64,000 nucleotides of DNA from Actinomycetes bacterium (lineage in GTDB: Bacteria > Actinomycetota > Acidimicrobiia > Acidimicrobiales > Acidimicrobiaceae), in contig JAJYNL010000014.1 in assembly GCA_021786375.1 (NCBI GenBank), positions 1 through 64,000 of the forward strand, given 5' to 3'. Under the pieces are notes generated by a model, which worked only from the letters and a program-made list of their open reading frames with translations, was not told the origin of the DNA and did not search any database. Each line of letters opens with the position of its first letter. Within the stretch, counting starts at the first letter, position 1. Shown here piece by piece: positions 48,612 to 56,875 of the stretch. The position numbers and the translations under genes were made by a program.

Positions 48612-50207
48612 CTAAAATTCCTGGGCCCAGTTCCAGGTCTCGATGATCTCCTTCATACGAGCCAGGAAGGCAGCCGCATAGGCGCCATCGATAACACGGT
48701 GATCGAACGTGAGCGCCAGAATGCCTACCGAATGGATCGCGATGCTCTCGGTGCCATCTGGCAGCGAGATGACCACAGGCTTCCGCTTCACCCCGTCGGT
48801 AGACAATATCGCCACCTGTGGCTGATTGATGATCGGCGCCGTGATGAAGGTTCCGTAGGGGCCAGGGTTGGTGATAGTGAAGGTACCGCCAGCCAGCTCA
48901 TCGGCGCTCAGCCGCTTCGAGCGGGCTCGGGTTGCCAGGTCTCGTATTTCCCTCGCCAAGCCTTTGAGCCGCTTCTGGTCGGCCTCCTTGATAACCGGAG
49001 CGATCAGCCCGTCGAGATCGAGATCCACGGCGATCGAGAGATTCAGGTCGCGATGCACGACGAGAGCGTCGTCACCGACGGAGGCATTCAAGTGCGGGAA
49101 GGTTCTGAGCGCTTCCACGGTCGCCCGCGCGATGAAAGGCAGGTAGGTCAAGGAGAATCCCTCTTCACGGGCGAAGGACTCCTTTAGTGCATGCCTGACT
49201 CGCTCCACCGGTTCGAAGTCCACCTCGATGGCGACGAGTGTGTGAGCCGACGTTGCCTTGGAGCGAACCATATGCTCGGCAGTCCGGCGCCTGATGTTGT
49301 TGAACGGTATCACCTCGTCCCTGGCACCGGCGGCGACCGGAGCGTAGGCCTCGGCGCGCACCGCGGGTTGAAGCACCTGGGAAGGAGCTGACGGAGCAGA
49401 TACCGGCATGCGTGCCTCTTCCGCCACCGGGGCGGGTGCGGGGGCAGCCTGAGGGGCGGGTGGCTCGAAGGCCACCGGAGCAGCGGGGGCAGATGGTGCC
49501 GCGGGGGCACCAGGCTGGCCCTGGGCCACCTTGTCAAGGTAGTCGAGGACGTCGTTGCGGGTAATCCGTCCACCCGCTCCGGTCCCGGTTATCACGCCGG
49601 GGTCGATCCCGTTCTCGTCGATGAGGCGACGAACCACCGGGGAGAGCACCATCCCTTCGACGCGGGGGGCGGCTGCCGCCCGCGAAGGAGCGGCCTCGGG
49701 CTGCGCCGCGGGGGCCGCGAAGGCCGCCGGGGCGGGTGCGGGGGCAGCCTGAGGGGCGGGGGCGGGCTCAACCACGGGCGCTGGTGCCGCCTCTGTAGCG
49801 GGCGCCTCAAAAACAGCCGGTGCCGGGGCGGGCTCCGGAACAGCCTGAGGGGCGGAGGCGGGCTCAACCACGGGCGCTGGTGCCGCCTCTGGAGCGGGCG
49901 CCTCAAAAACAGCCGGTGCCGGGGCGGGCTCCGGAACAGCCTGAGGGGCGGGGGCGGAAGCAGGCTCGCCTGGCGCATCGGAAAGGACCGCGATTACCGT
50001 CCCAACCGCTACCGTGTCCCCCTCCTCGGCCAAGATCTGCGCGAGGTACCCGTTAGCAGTCGCGGGAACCTCTGAATCCACCTTGTCGGTCGAGACCTCA
50101 AAGAGAATCTCGTCGATGGCGACTTTGTCTCCCACCTTCTTCAGCCACTTTGTGATGGTTCCCTCGGTGACGGTTTCACCGAGTTGCGGCATTACGACAT
50201 CAGCCAA
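48612..50207 (-). CDS. sucB: 2-oxo acid dehydrogenase E2 (dihydrolipoamide succinyltransferase-like), one lipoyl domain
   Basis: MADVVMPQLGETVTEGTITKWLKKVGDKVAIDEILFEVSTDKVDSEVPA; Pro/Ala linker; E3-binding domain; C-terminal catalytic DHRVIDGAYAAAFL. Confidence 0.95.
   Translation of the reverse strand: MADVVMPQLGETVTEGTITKWLKKVGDKVAIDEILFEVSTDKVDSEVPATANGYLAQILAEEGDTVAVGTVIAVLSDAPGEPASAPAPQAVPEPAPAPAVFEAPAPEAAPAPVVEPASAPQAVPEPAPAPAVFEAPATEAAPAPVVEPAPAPQAAPAPAPAAFAAPAAQPEAAPSRAAAAPRVEGMVLSPVVRRLIDENGIDPGVITGTGAGGRITRNDVLDYLDKVAQGQPGAPAAPSAPAAPVAFEPPAPQAAPAPAPVAEEARMPVSAPSAPSQVLQPAVRAEAYAPVAAGARDEVIPFNNIRRRTAEHMVRSKATSAHTLVAIEVDFEPVERVRHALKESFAREEGFSLTYLPFIARATVEALRTFPHLNASVGDDALVVHRDLNLSIAVDLDLDGLIAPVIKEADQKRLKGLAREIRDLATRARSKRLSADELAGGTFTITNPGPYGTFITAPIINQPQVAILSTDGVKRKPVVISLPDGTESIAIHSVGILALTFDHRVIDGAYAAAFLARMKEIIETWNWAQEF
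49745..49951. repeat. 96-bp tandem duplication (about 2.1 copies) in the Pro-Ala linker of sucB
   Basis: CAGCCTGAGGGGCGG recurs at 49745, 49841 and 49937 (period 96); two full units differ at about 2 bases. Confidence 0.9.
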
Positions 50208-51663
50208 CGTGAAGTCCCCTTCCTGTCAATGCGATCACCGTCTCTCCGAATGACTCCGAGAGAGTCGGATGAGGCTGAATGAATTGGGCCACCTCTTCAG
50301 GCGTCGCCTCCCAGTTGACGGCGAGATACCCCATGCCCAGCTGTTCGGTGACCCACGGGCCGGCCATGTGTACACCAAGGATGCGGCCAGCGCTCCCATC
50401 AGGCTGACGCGCGGCGATGACCTTCACAACACCGTCGGTCTCACCGATGATACGGGCCCGGGAATTGCCCCCAAAAGGATCCTTCTTCACCACTACGTCG
50501 TAACCAGCGGCCCGGGCTGCTTCTTCCGTCATGCCCGCGAAGGCCACCTCCGGGTGGGTATAGATACACCAGGGCACCTTGCCATAGTCCACTGGCACGA
50601 CGGGCTCGCCCAGGATCGACTTAATGGCGACAATCGCCTCCGCGAAGCCCACGTGAGCAAGCTGGGCGGTCGCAACCACGTCGCCGATGGCGTACACGCC
50701 CGGCTCGGAGGTCGCCATGAATTCATCCACCGCCACGAACCCGCGGGCGTCCACCTGGACCTTGGCATTTGGGCCGAGTACGCCCTCGGTGAACGGCCGG
50801 CGCCCCACTGACACGATGACACGGTCCACCGCCACGCTCTGCCCGTCCCCATAGCTGACGACGGTCCCCGATCCGCTGGGATGGTGGCCTTGAACGGCCA
50901 CTCCGACGTGAACATCGATTCCCCTCTTGCGGAACGAACGCGCCACGACCTCGGCGGCGTCTTTGTCGCAACCGGCCAGGATCGACGGCAACGCCTCCAG
51001 CAGGGTCACCTTCACTCCGAGGTCGGACATCATCGAAGCAAACTCACAGCCGATAGCCCCACCGCCGATCACGGCAACACTCGAGGGCAGCTCCGTCAAC
51101 GAAAGCACCTCGTCAGAGGTCAGTATCAGCCTTCCATCCACCTCAAAGCCAGGGATGGTGCGAGGCAGTGATCCCGAAGCGATGATCACACTGTCGCCGG
51201 AAACAACCTCTTCGCCGTTGATCTGGACCTGGCCGCCACCCAGGTAGGTTCCGAAGCCTTCGATGATGTCGATCTTTCGACCCTTCATCAGTCCGGATAG
51301 ACCACGCCAAAGCTGGTCAACGACCTTCTGCTTGCGCGACTGGGTGACGGAAAAGTCAATCGCCGGGCTTGAGGAGAGCACGCCGAACTCGGCAGCGCCT
51401 GCAACCGTCCGGTAGACCGCGGCGCTCTCCAGGAACTCCTTGGCGGGAATGCAGCCCCTATGAAGGCAGGTTCCCCCGACCTTCTCCTTCTCGACGACAG
51501 CCACGGCGAGGCCGGCGCTGGCACCGTAAAGCGCAGCAGCGTAGCCTCCGGGTCCGCCGCCGATAACGACGACGTCATAGCTACGAGACGTCGGAACCAC
51601 CTCCCTGTCGGCGTGCTGAGCATCCGCGCGAGACACCCCGATGACCTCTGGCCGCCATTCCAA
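50200..51663 (-). CDS. lpd: Dihydrolipoyl dehydrogenase
   Basis: YDVVVIGGGPGGYAAALYGASAGLAVAVVEKEKVGGTCLHRGCIPAKEFL with CX4C; HPTLSESFGE C-terminus. Confidence 0.96.
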   Translation of the reverse strand: MEWRPEVIGVSRADAQHADREVVPTSRSYDVVVIGGGPGGYAAALYGASAGLAVAVVEKEKVGGTCLHRGCIPAKEFLESAAVYRTVAGAAEFGVLSSSPAIDFSVTQSRKQKVVDQLWRGLSGLMKGRKIDIIEGFGTYLGGGQVQINGEEVVSGDSVIIASGSLPRTIPGFEVDGRLILTSDEVLSLTELPSSVAVIGGGAIGCEFASMMSDLGVKVTLLEALPSILAGCDKDAAEVVARSFRKRGIDVHVGVAVQGHHPSGSGTVVSYGDGQSVAVDRVIVSVGRRPFTEGVLGPNAKVQVDARGFVAVDEFMATSEPGVYAIGDVVATAQLAHVGFAEAIVAIKSILGEPVVPVDYGKVPWCIYTHPEVAFAGMTEEAARAAGYDVVVKKDPFGGNSRARIIGETDGVVKVIAARQPDGSAGRILGVHMAGPWVTEQLGMGYLAVNWEATPEEVAQFIQPHPTLSESFGETVIALTGRGLHVG

Positions 51664-51774
51664 ACCTTTGCACTCACTCTATGCCCGCGAACAGGCTTAG
51701 GCCAAAACAATTGGCCCATGTTGCGACGCCGTCAACCTGGCAATCGCCCTAATCGGGTGCCGTACGCACCACGC

Positions 51775-52419
51775 CTATTGGTCGGCATCCAACCCCAGCC
51801 GCTTGACGTATCCCCAAGACCTTCTGTGGATGCCGCTCAAACCGTTGGCAAGCAGCGCCGCCTCATGGGCACGCGAGCCATAACCCTTGTGATTCTCGAA
51901 GCCCCACGCGGGCATCCGAGCACCGGCCTCGCGCATAATCGCGTCCCTCTCCACCTTGGCAACCAGAGACGCCGCCGCGACGGGGACCGAACGGGAATCT
52001 CCTTTTACAAGCGTGACCACGCCGGGCCGCGATATGTAATCGTGCTTGCCATCGAGGATGGTCAAGTCGGGCACCACACCTAGTTGCGACAGGGCACGCT
52101 CCGCAGCCAGGGAAAGCGCCGCCGTCATCCCCAATTCATCACATTCTCCTGGCGAGGCGGTCCCGAAACCGGTGGAAAAGTCCTTACGCACCTGTGGGAG
52201 CAACACCTCGCGCCAGGCCGGGGTGAGCGTCTTGGAGTCGTTCAAGTGCCGGCGCACCCAAGGCTCTTCCAGAAATCCCTCGAGGTCGCCTCGCAGCATG
52301 GCAGCCACACCCACGCCAACCGGACCTGCCCAGGAGCCACGGCCGGCCTCATCGACGCCCGCAATGAGTGCCTCGGGCCCAAGTGACGAAACCAACCCCA
52401 GGGTGACGCAGTCAATCAA
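51775..52419 (-). CDS. rnhB: Ribonuclease HII
   Basis: LIAGVDEAGRGSWAGPVGVGVAAM, LNDSKTLTPAWRE, AAASLVAKVERDAIM. Confidence 0.95.
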   Translation of the reverse strand: MIDCVTLGLVSSLGPEALIAGVDEAGRGSWAGPVGVGVAAMLRGDLEGFLEEPWVRRHLNDSKTLTPAWREVLLPQVRKDFSTGFGTASPGECDELGMTAALSLAAERALSQLGVVPDLTILDGKHDYISRPGVVTLVKGDSRSVPVAAASLVAKVERDAIMREAGARMPAWGFENHKGYGSRAHEAALLANGLSGIHRRSWGYVKRLGLDADQ

Positions 52420-52465
52420 AGTCCGCCCCCGGAATGGGTCAAAAGGCGAACTCGGACAGCGGAAC

Positions 52466-53608
52466 TCAGCTCTGGCTCCCCAGTGGCTTCTTGCCCGGGC
52501 CGATGATTCCGTGGGCGGCGGCTCCGTCTCCAGCTGAGGCGCGCCTGGCGACGAATAGCTGAACAGAACCCAAGTCCTTCAAGTAGCGGGGCCGCAGGGC
52601 CCTCAGGACAAGATCAGCGTCTTTGCGCACCTGCTCCGCGACCGACTCGGTGACCAGGACGGAACCGGGAGCAGCGATGTTCACTACGCGCGAAGCGGTA
52701 TTGACGGTCGAGCCGTAGTAATCACCGTCCTGGGCGAGAACCTTGCCCCAAGCGATACCCGCCCGAACCTCGGAGAGGATTTCGTCCTCTTCGTAGATCC
52801 TGGCCAAGGAGAGGCCGATCTCGCACGCCTCAACCGGATCATCCGAGACGAACATCACCTCGTCACCGATCATCTTTACGACTCGTCCACCGTGCTGCGT
52901 CACGACGTCGAAGCTAGCCTCCTCGAAGCGGCCTACCACCTTGGCCAGCTCGACGTTGGAGAGCTGCTGCGCGATGACCGTGAAGCCGACCAGATCCACG
53001 AAACCGACCGCCATTTCCACCACCGAGATGTTCTCGACCCCCTTTTCGAAGGCGAGCATGGCGCGACGCGAGGCGGCGTGGAAGTGACGGATCCAAGTGT
53101 AGGCCAACAACTGCGGAACCGCAGGGACGATGACGGAGGAATACCGGGTGAAGCGATCGGCCAGCTCGACGGGATCAAGGTTGGCCAGACGGTCTCCAAG
53201 ATCGCCGAAGGCGTAGGACGAAACGATCTGAGCCTCCGCGAAGCGAGCCATCGACGACCCCATCACCCGGGCCAGCTGGACGGCGACCTCGTCCTCGACG
53301 GACCCTGACTGGAGAAGGATCCGCAACGACTGGGCGGCCTGGACATCGAGCTCCGTGAAGATCGGGTCGGCATCACCGAAGTCGGTGAATCCCAATGCCC
53401 GCCACAGCCGGCGAAGCACATGGGTGCTGATTCCGGTCTCCTCCTCGACTTCCAGGGCCGATTTTCGACGGTAGGGATTACCGAGGAGCTGGTCGACGGC
53501 CAGGAAATGGAGCGTGCCGGCCCTATAAGCCGCCTCGATATCCTCATCGCGCAAGCCGCGTTCCCGCAGCATCTCAATCAGCGCGACCGGCAATTCCTCT
53601 ATTGACAC
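52466..53608 (-). CDS. Class III adenylate/guanylate cyclase with N-terminal regulatory domain
   Basis: N-terminal LRDEDIEAAYRAGTLHFLAVDQLLG regulatory-like region; VEMAVGFVDLVGFTVIAQQLS..ARIYEEDEILSEVRAGIAWGKVLAQDGDYYGSTVNTASRV. Confidence 0.92.
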   Translation of the reverse strand: MSIEELPVALIEMLRERGLRDEDIEAAYRAGTLHFLAVDQLLGNPYRRKSALEVEEETGISTHVLRRLWRALGFTDFGDADPIFTELDVQAAQSLRILLQSGSVEDEVAVQLARVMGSSMARFAEAQIVSSYAFGDLGDRLANLDPVELADRFTRYSSVIVPAVPQLLAYTWIRHFHAASRRAMLAFEKGVENISVVEMAVGFVDLVGFTVIAQQLSNVELAKVVGRFEEASFDVVTQHGGRVVKMIGDEVMFVSDDPVEACEIGLSLARIYEEDEILSEVRAGIAWGKVLAQDGDYYGSTVNTASRVVNIAAPGSVLVTESVAEQVRKDADLVLRALRPRYLKDLGSVQLFVARRASAGDGAAAHGIIGPGKKPLGSQS

Positions 53609-53687
53609 CCGACACCTCTTCCATCGATCAATGGTATTGCGTGCGGGTCCCTCGCGTGGGATAAGTGGCTCACCTATGCTCTAGCAA

Positions 53688-54365
53688 GTGCCCGAAAGCC
53701 ACGAAACGCAAGATGGAGTGCCTTCGCGCTGCGCTGTCGTCGTGCCCCTCAAGTCCTTCACCAACGGGAAAAGCCGGCTCGACGTGCTGGGCGCCGAAAA
53801 ACGGGAGGCCATCGCCCGTCTGGCCGCGCAAGTCGTGCTCGAAGCGGCCAAGCACTACCATCCCCATGTGGTCACGGGCGACAGCCAGGTGGCCGCATGG
53901 GCCAAGGGGTTCAGTGCGTCGGTCATCCTTGGTGGCAAAGGATCCCTCAATGCCGATCTCGAGGAGGCGCTCGACCACCTGCGGGCGGCCGGATACCGGC
54001 GCGCGGTGATCGCACTCGGCGACTTGCCGCTGCTAAGGCCGGTCGACATCGGTGCAGCAGCCGCCTCGGACGGGTTCTATGTGATACCCGACCGGCACAA
54101 CGCAGGAACCAATCTCCTAGCGTGCGAGCTACCGTGCCCTATTCGTCTCACTTTCGGTGAAGACTCCTTTCCGACCCACCTCGCGGCTATTGCCAAGACC
54201 GGTGCCGGGTGCAGGATCGACAATGAGAGCCTGGCGCGATTCGACCTCGATTTACCCGAGGACCTGGAAGACCTTGCAGCGCTCGCCACCGGAGAGTGCC
54301 TGACCGCCCCCGAGGTAAATAGATTGAATTCAATACTTGCACTCGCGGGGCGCCGTATCGCCTGA
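53688..54365 (+). CDS. cofC: 2-phospho-L-lactate (or PEP) guanylyltransferase
   Basis: CAVVVPLKSFTNGKSRLDVLGAEKREAIARLAAQVVLEA; DLPLLRPVDI; PDRHNAGTNLLACELPCPIRLTFGEDSF. Confidence 0.9.
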   Translation: MPESHETQDGVPSRCAVVVPLKSFTNGKSRLDVLGAEKREAIARLAAQVVLEAAKHYHPHVVTGDSQVAAWAKGFSASVILGGKGSLNADLEEALDHLRAAGYRRAVIALGDLPLLRPVDIGAAAASDGFYVIPDRHNAGTNLLACELPCPIRLTFGEDSFPTHLAAIAKTGAGCRIDNESLARFDLDLPEDLEDLAALATGECLTAPEVNRLNSILALAGRRIA

Positions 54366-54400
54366 TCGCGAAAATCCCGAAGAGCAGGAGCAGCCGGCAC

Positions 54401-55159
54401 TTGACGAGCACCTACTTCAACGAGAACGGGCCATCTTCCATGAACATCGAACCCCCCAAGAGGGTCATGGCGATTGGGGCCCACCCGGACGACATCGAAT
54501 TCGGCGCCGGCGGAACCATCGCCAAATGGGCCCAGCAAGGATGCGAGGCGGTCATTGTGATCATGACCGACGGCTCCAAGGGAACTTGGAATCCCGAGGC
54601 GGATCCTCTGGAGCTGGCAATGCGCCGCCAGGGGGAGGCAAGGCGTGCAGCCGGGACGATGGCTCCTGGCGCCGCGGTCGAGTTCCTCGGCTGGAAGGAC
54701 GGCGAGCTGCGTCATGGCGAGCGAGCAGTCGCGCAACTATGCCATCTGATTAGGCACTACAAGCCCGACGTGCTGATAGCCCATGATCCGTGGAAGCGAT
54801 ACCGGCTGCATCCGGACCATCGCGCCGCCGGGTTCATTGCCACCGATGCCCTGGTTGCCGCGCGAGACCCACACTTCCTTCCGGAGCTGGGCATGCACCA
54901 CAGGCCAAGCGCACTGCTGCTCTTCGAGGCCGACGAGGCAAACCACCTCGAAACCATTGGCGAACTCGCCCTGCGCGCAAAGGTCGAGGCCCTTTTGTGC
55001 CACCGCTCCCAGCATGAAAGCTCCATGGAAATAAGCGACGCGGGCAACCTCGAAGAAGTTGCCCGCTTCCGTCAGACGGTAAGGGACGCGGCTGAACGAA
55101 ATGGCGGAGCCGACGGGGCCGAGTTCGCCGAGGCTTTCCATCTCATCTCTGAGGTGTAA
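54401..55159 (+). CDS. PIG-L family deacetylase
   Basis: VMAIGAHPDDIEFGAGGTIAKWAQQG, VIMTDGSKGTWNPEADPLELAMRRQGEARRAAG, HDPWKRYRLHPDHRAAG. Confidence 0.94.
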   Translation: MTSTYFNENGPSSMNIEPPKRVMAIGAHPDDIEFGAGGTIAKWAQQGCEAVIVIMTDGSKGTWNPEADPLELAMRRQGEARRAAGTMAPGAAVEFLGWKDGELRHGERAVAQLCHLIRHYKPDVLIAHDPWKRYRLHPDHRAAGFIATDALVAARDPHFLPELGMHHRPSALLLFEADEANHLETIGELALRAKVEALLCHRSQHESSMEISDAGNLEEVARFRQTVRDAAERNGGADGAEFAEAFHLISEV

Positions 55160-55181
55160 ACCCGGCCCCAAGCTCAATTGG

Positions 55182-56735
55182 CTACCCGTTGACCATGCGC
55201 GTGCGGCCTTCCCAGAAAGGCGCACGCAGCTTGAACTTCTGGAGCTTCCCGGTGGCGGTGCGGGCCAACTCCGTGCGGAACTCGACCGACGTAGGGCACT
55301 TGTAGTGCGCGATCCGCTCGCGACAGAATGCGATGATCTCCTCGGGAGTCACCTCAACACCCGCCTTTGGAACAATTAGAGCCTTCACCGTCTCACCCCA
55401 TTTGTCGTCAGGCACGCCGATAACGGCGACTTCCTGGACGGCCGGATGCTGGAAGATGGCATCCTCCACCTCGATGGATGAGACATTCTCGCCGCCGGTA
55501 ATGATGACGTCCTTCTTGCGATCGGAGATCGTCAAGTAGCCGTCTTCCATGTACCCCCCGTCCCCGGTGTGGAACCAGCCACCTTCCATCGCTTCCGCGG
55601 TTGCCTCGGGGTTGGCCCAGTAGCCATCGAACACGAGATTCGATTTGGCCAGGACCTCGCCGTTGGCGTCAACGTGAAGTCGATTGGAGATGATAGGTGT
55701 ACCGGCCCTTGAGAGAAGCTTGGCGCGCTCCGGAAGAGGTTTGCCATCCCACTCGCGGCGATGCCTGTTCACTGTCAGGACTGGCGAGGTCTCGGTGAGT
55801 CCGTAGATCTGCATGAACCGCCAGCCAAGCTCCTCCTCTATCCTCTCGATCGTGCGCGAGGGCGGCGGGGCACCGGCCGCTACGATGCGAACGTGGTCGC
55901 GCCCTGGAATAGGGCGGCCCTCCGCATGCCGTTTTTCAGCCGCCAAAAGAACCGCGGCCCAAACCGCGGGGGCGCCACACATGAGCGTCACACCATGCTT
56001 ATCGACCCGGTTGAGGATCTCCTCGCCGTCCACTTTGCGCAAGAGGATGTGGGTTCCGCCCAGGCCCGTAATGACATATGGCATGCCCCATCCGTTCACG
56101 TGGAACAGAGGGAGGGTGTGGAGGTAGACGTCGTCCTCATTGACGCCGGTGTGCAAGCCGAAGAGTACGGAGTCCATCCACATGTTGCGGTGAGTGAGCT
56201 GCACGCCCTTGGGACGGGCCGTTGTACCCGAGGTGTAGTTGATGGAGCAGGTGAATCCCTCGTCCGGCTCCCAGTGGCGAGGTCCCACCTCGTCGTCACG
56301 CAACTCGGCAAAGAGGCCGGCGTCCCGCACGCCGTCCATGACGATCTTCTCCTTGACGTGGATGCCCGCCAGCATCTCCTCGTACTCGGGGTCGACCAGA
56401 AGTACGGAGGCGCCGGAATGGTCAACAATATAGGAGACCTCGTCGACGGTGAGCCTGAAATTTATGGGCACGATGATCCGGCCAAAGCCGCTTACGCCGT
56501 AGAAGGACACGATCATCTTCGCCGCGTTGGGGCTGAAGATCGCGACCCTCTCACCCTGTTCGACGCCCATGTCCTCCAAGGCCTTGGCCAGATTCCTGGC
56601 GCGGCGGTAGAGACTCTGGTTGGTGATCTCCCCCAGACTTCCCGGCACGCCAGGCTCATCCACCAAGGCGGTGCGATCGGGGTAGACAAGGGCCGCCCGA
56701 TCAAGAAAGTCTTTGACGTTGAGTTGGACAAGCAC
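55182..56735 (-). CDS. AMP-dependent acyl-CoA synthetase/ligase
   Basis: INYTSGTTARPKGVQLTHRN, QIYGLTETSPVLTVN, GWFHTGDGGYMEDGYLTISDRKKDVIITGGENVSSIEVEDAI. Confidence 0.96.
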   Translation of the reverse strand: MLVQLNVKDFLDRAALVYPDRTALVDEPGVPGSLGEITNQSLYRRARNLAKALEDMGVEQGERVAIFSPNAAKMIVSFYGVSGFGRIIVPINFRLTVDEVSYIVDHSGASVLLVDPEYEEMLAGIHVKEKIVMDGVRDAGLFAELRDDEVGPRHWEPDEGFTCSINYTSGTTARPKGVQLTHRNMWMDSVLFGLHTGVNEDDVYLHTLPLFHVNGWGMPYVITGLGGTHILLRKVDGEEILNRVDKHGVTLMCGAPAVWAAVLLAAEKRHAEGRPIPGRDHVRIVAAGAPPPSRTIERIEEELGWRFMQIYGLTETSPVLTVNRHRREWDGKPLPERAKLLSRAGTPIISNRLHVDANGEVLAKSNLVFDGYWANPEATAEAMEGGWFHTGDGGYMEDGYLTISDRKKDVIITGGENVSSIEVEDAIFQHPAVQEVAVIGVPDDKWGETVKALIVPKAGVEVTPEEIIAFCRERIAHYKCPTSVEFRTELARTATGKLQKFKLRAPFWEGRTRMVNG

Positions 56736-56875
56736 GCTAAATATCCCCCTATTCCCTCCAGCACCGGCGCCTATGCGGGCCGGGCCGTGAGATTGCGCGT
56801 CCCAAACAGATGGGATATCTCAATATATCCAGACCGGTTGCGGCATACAAGACTTCCTGCAACGCCGCGGTGGCT

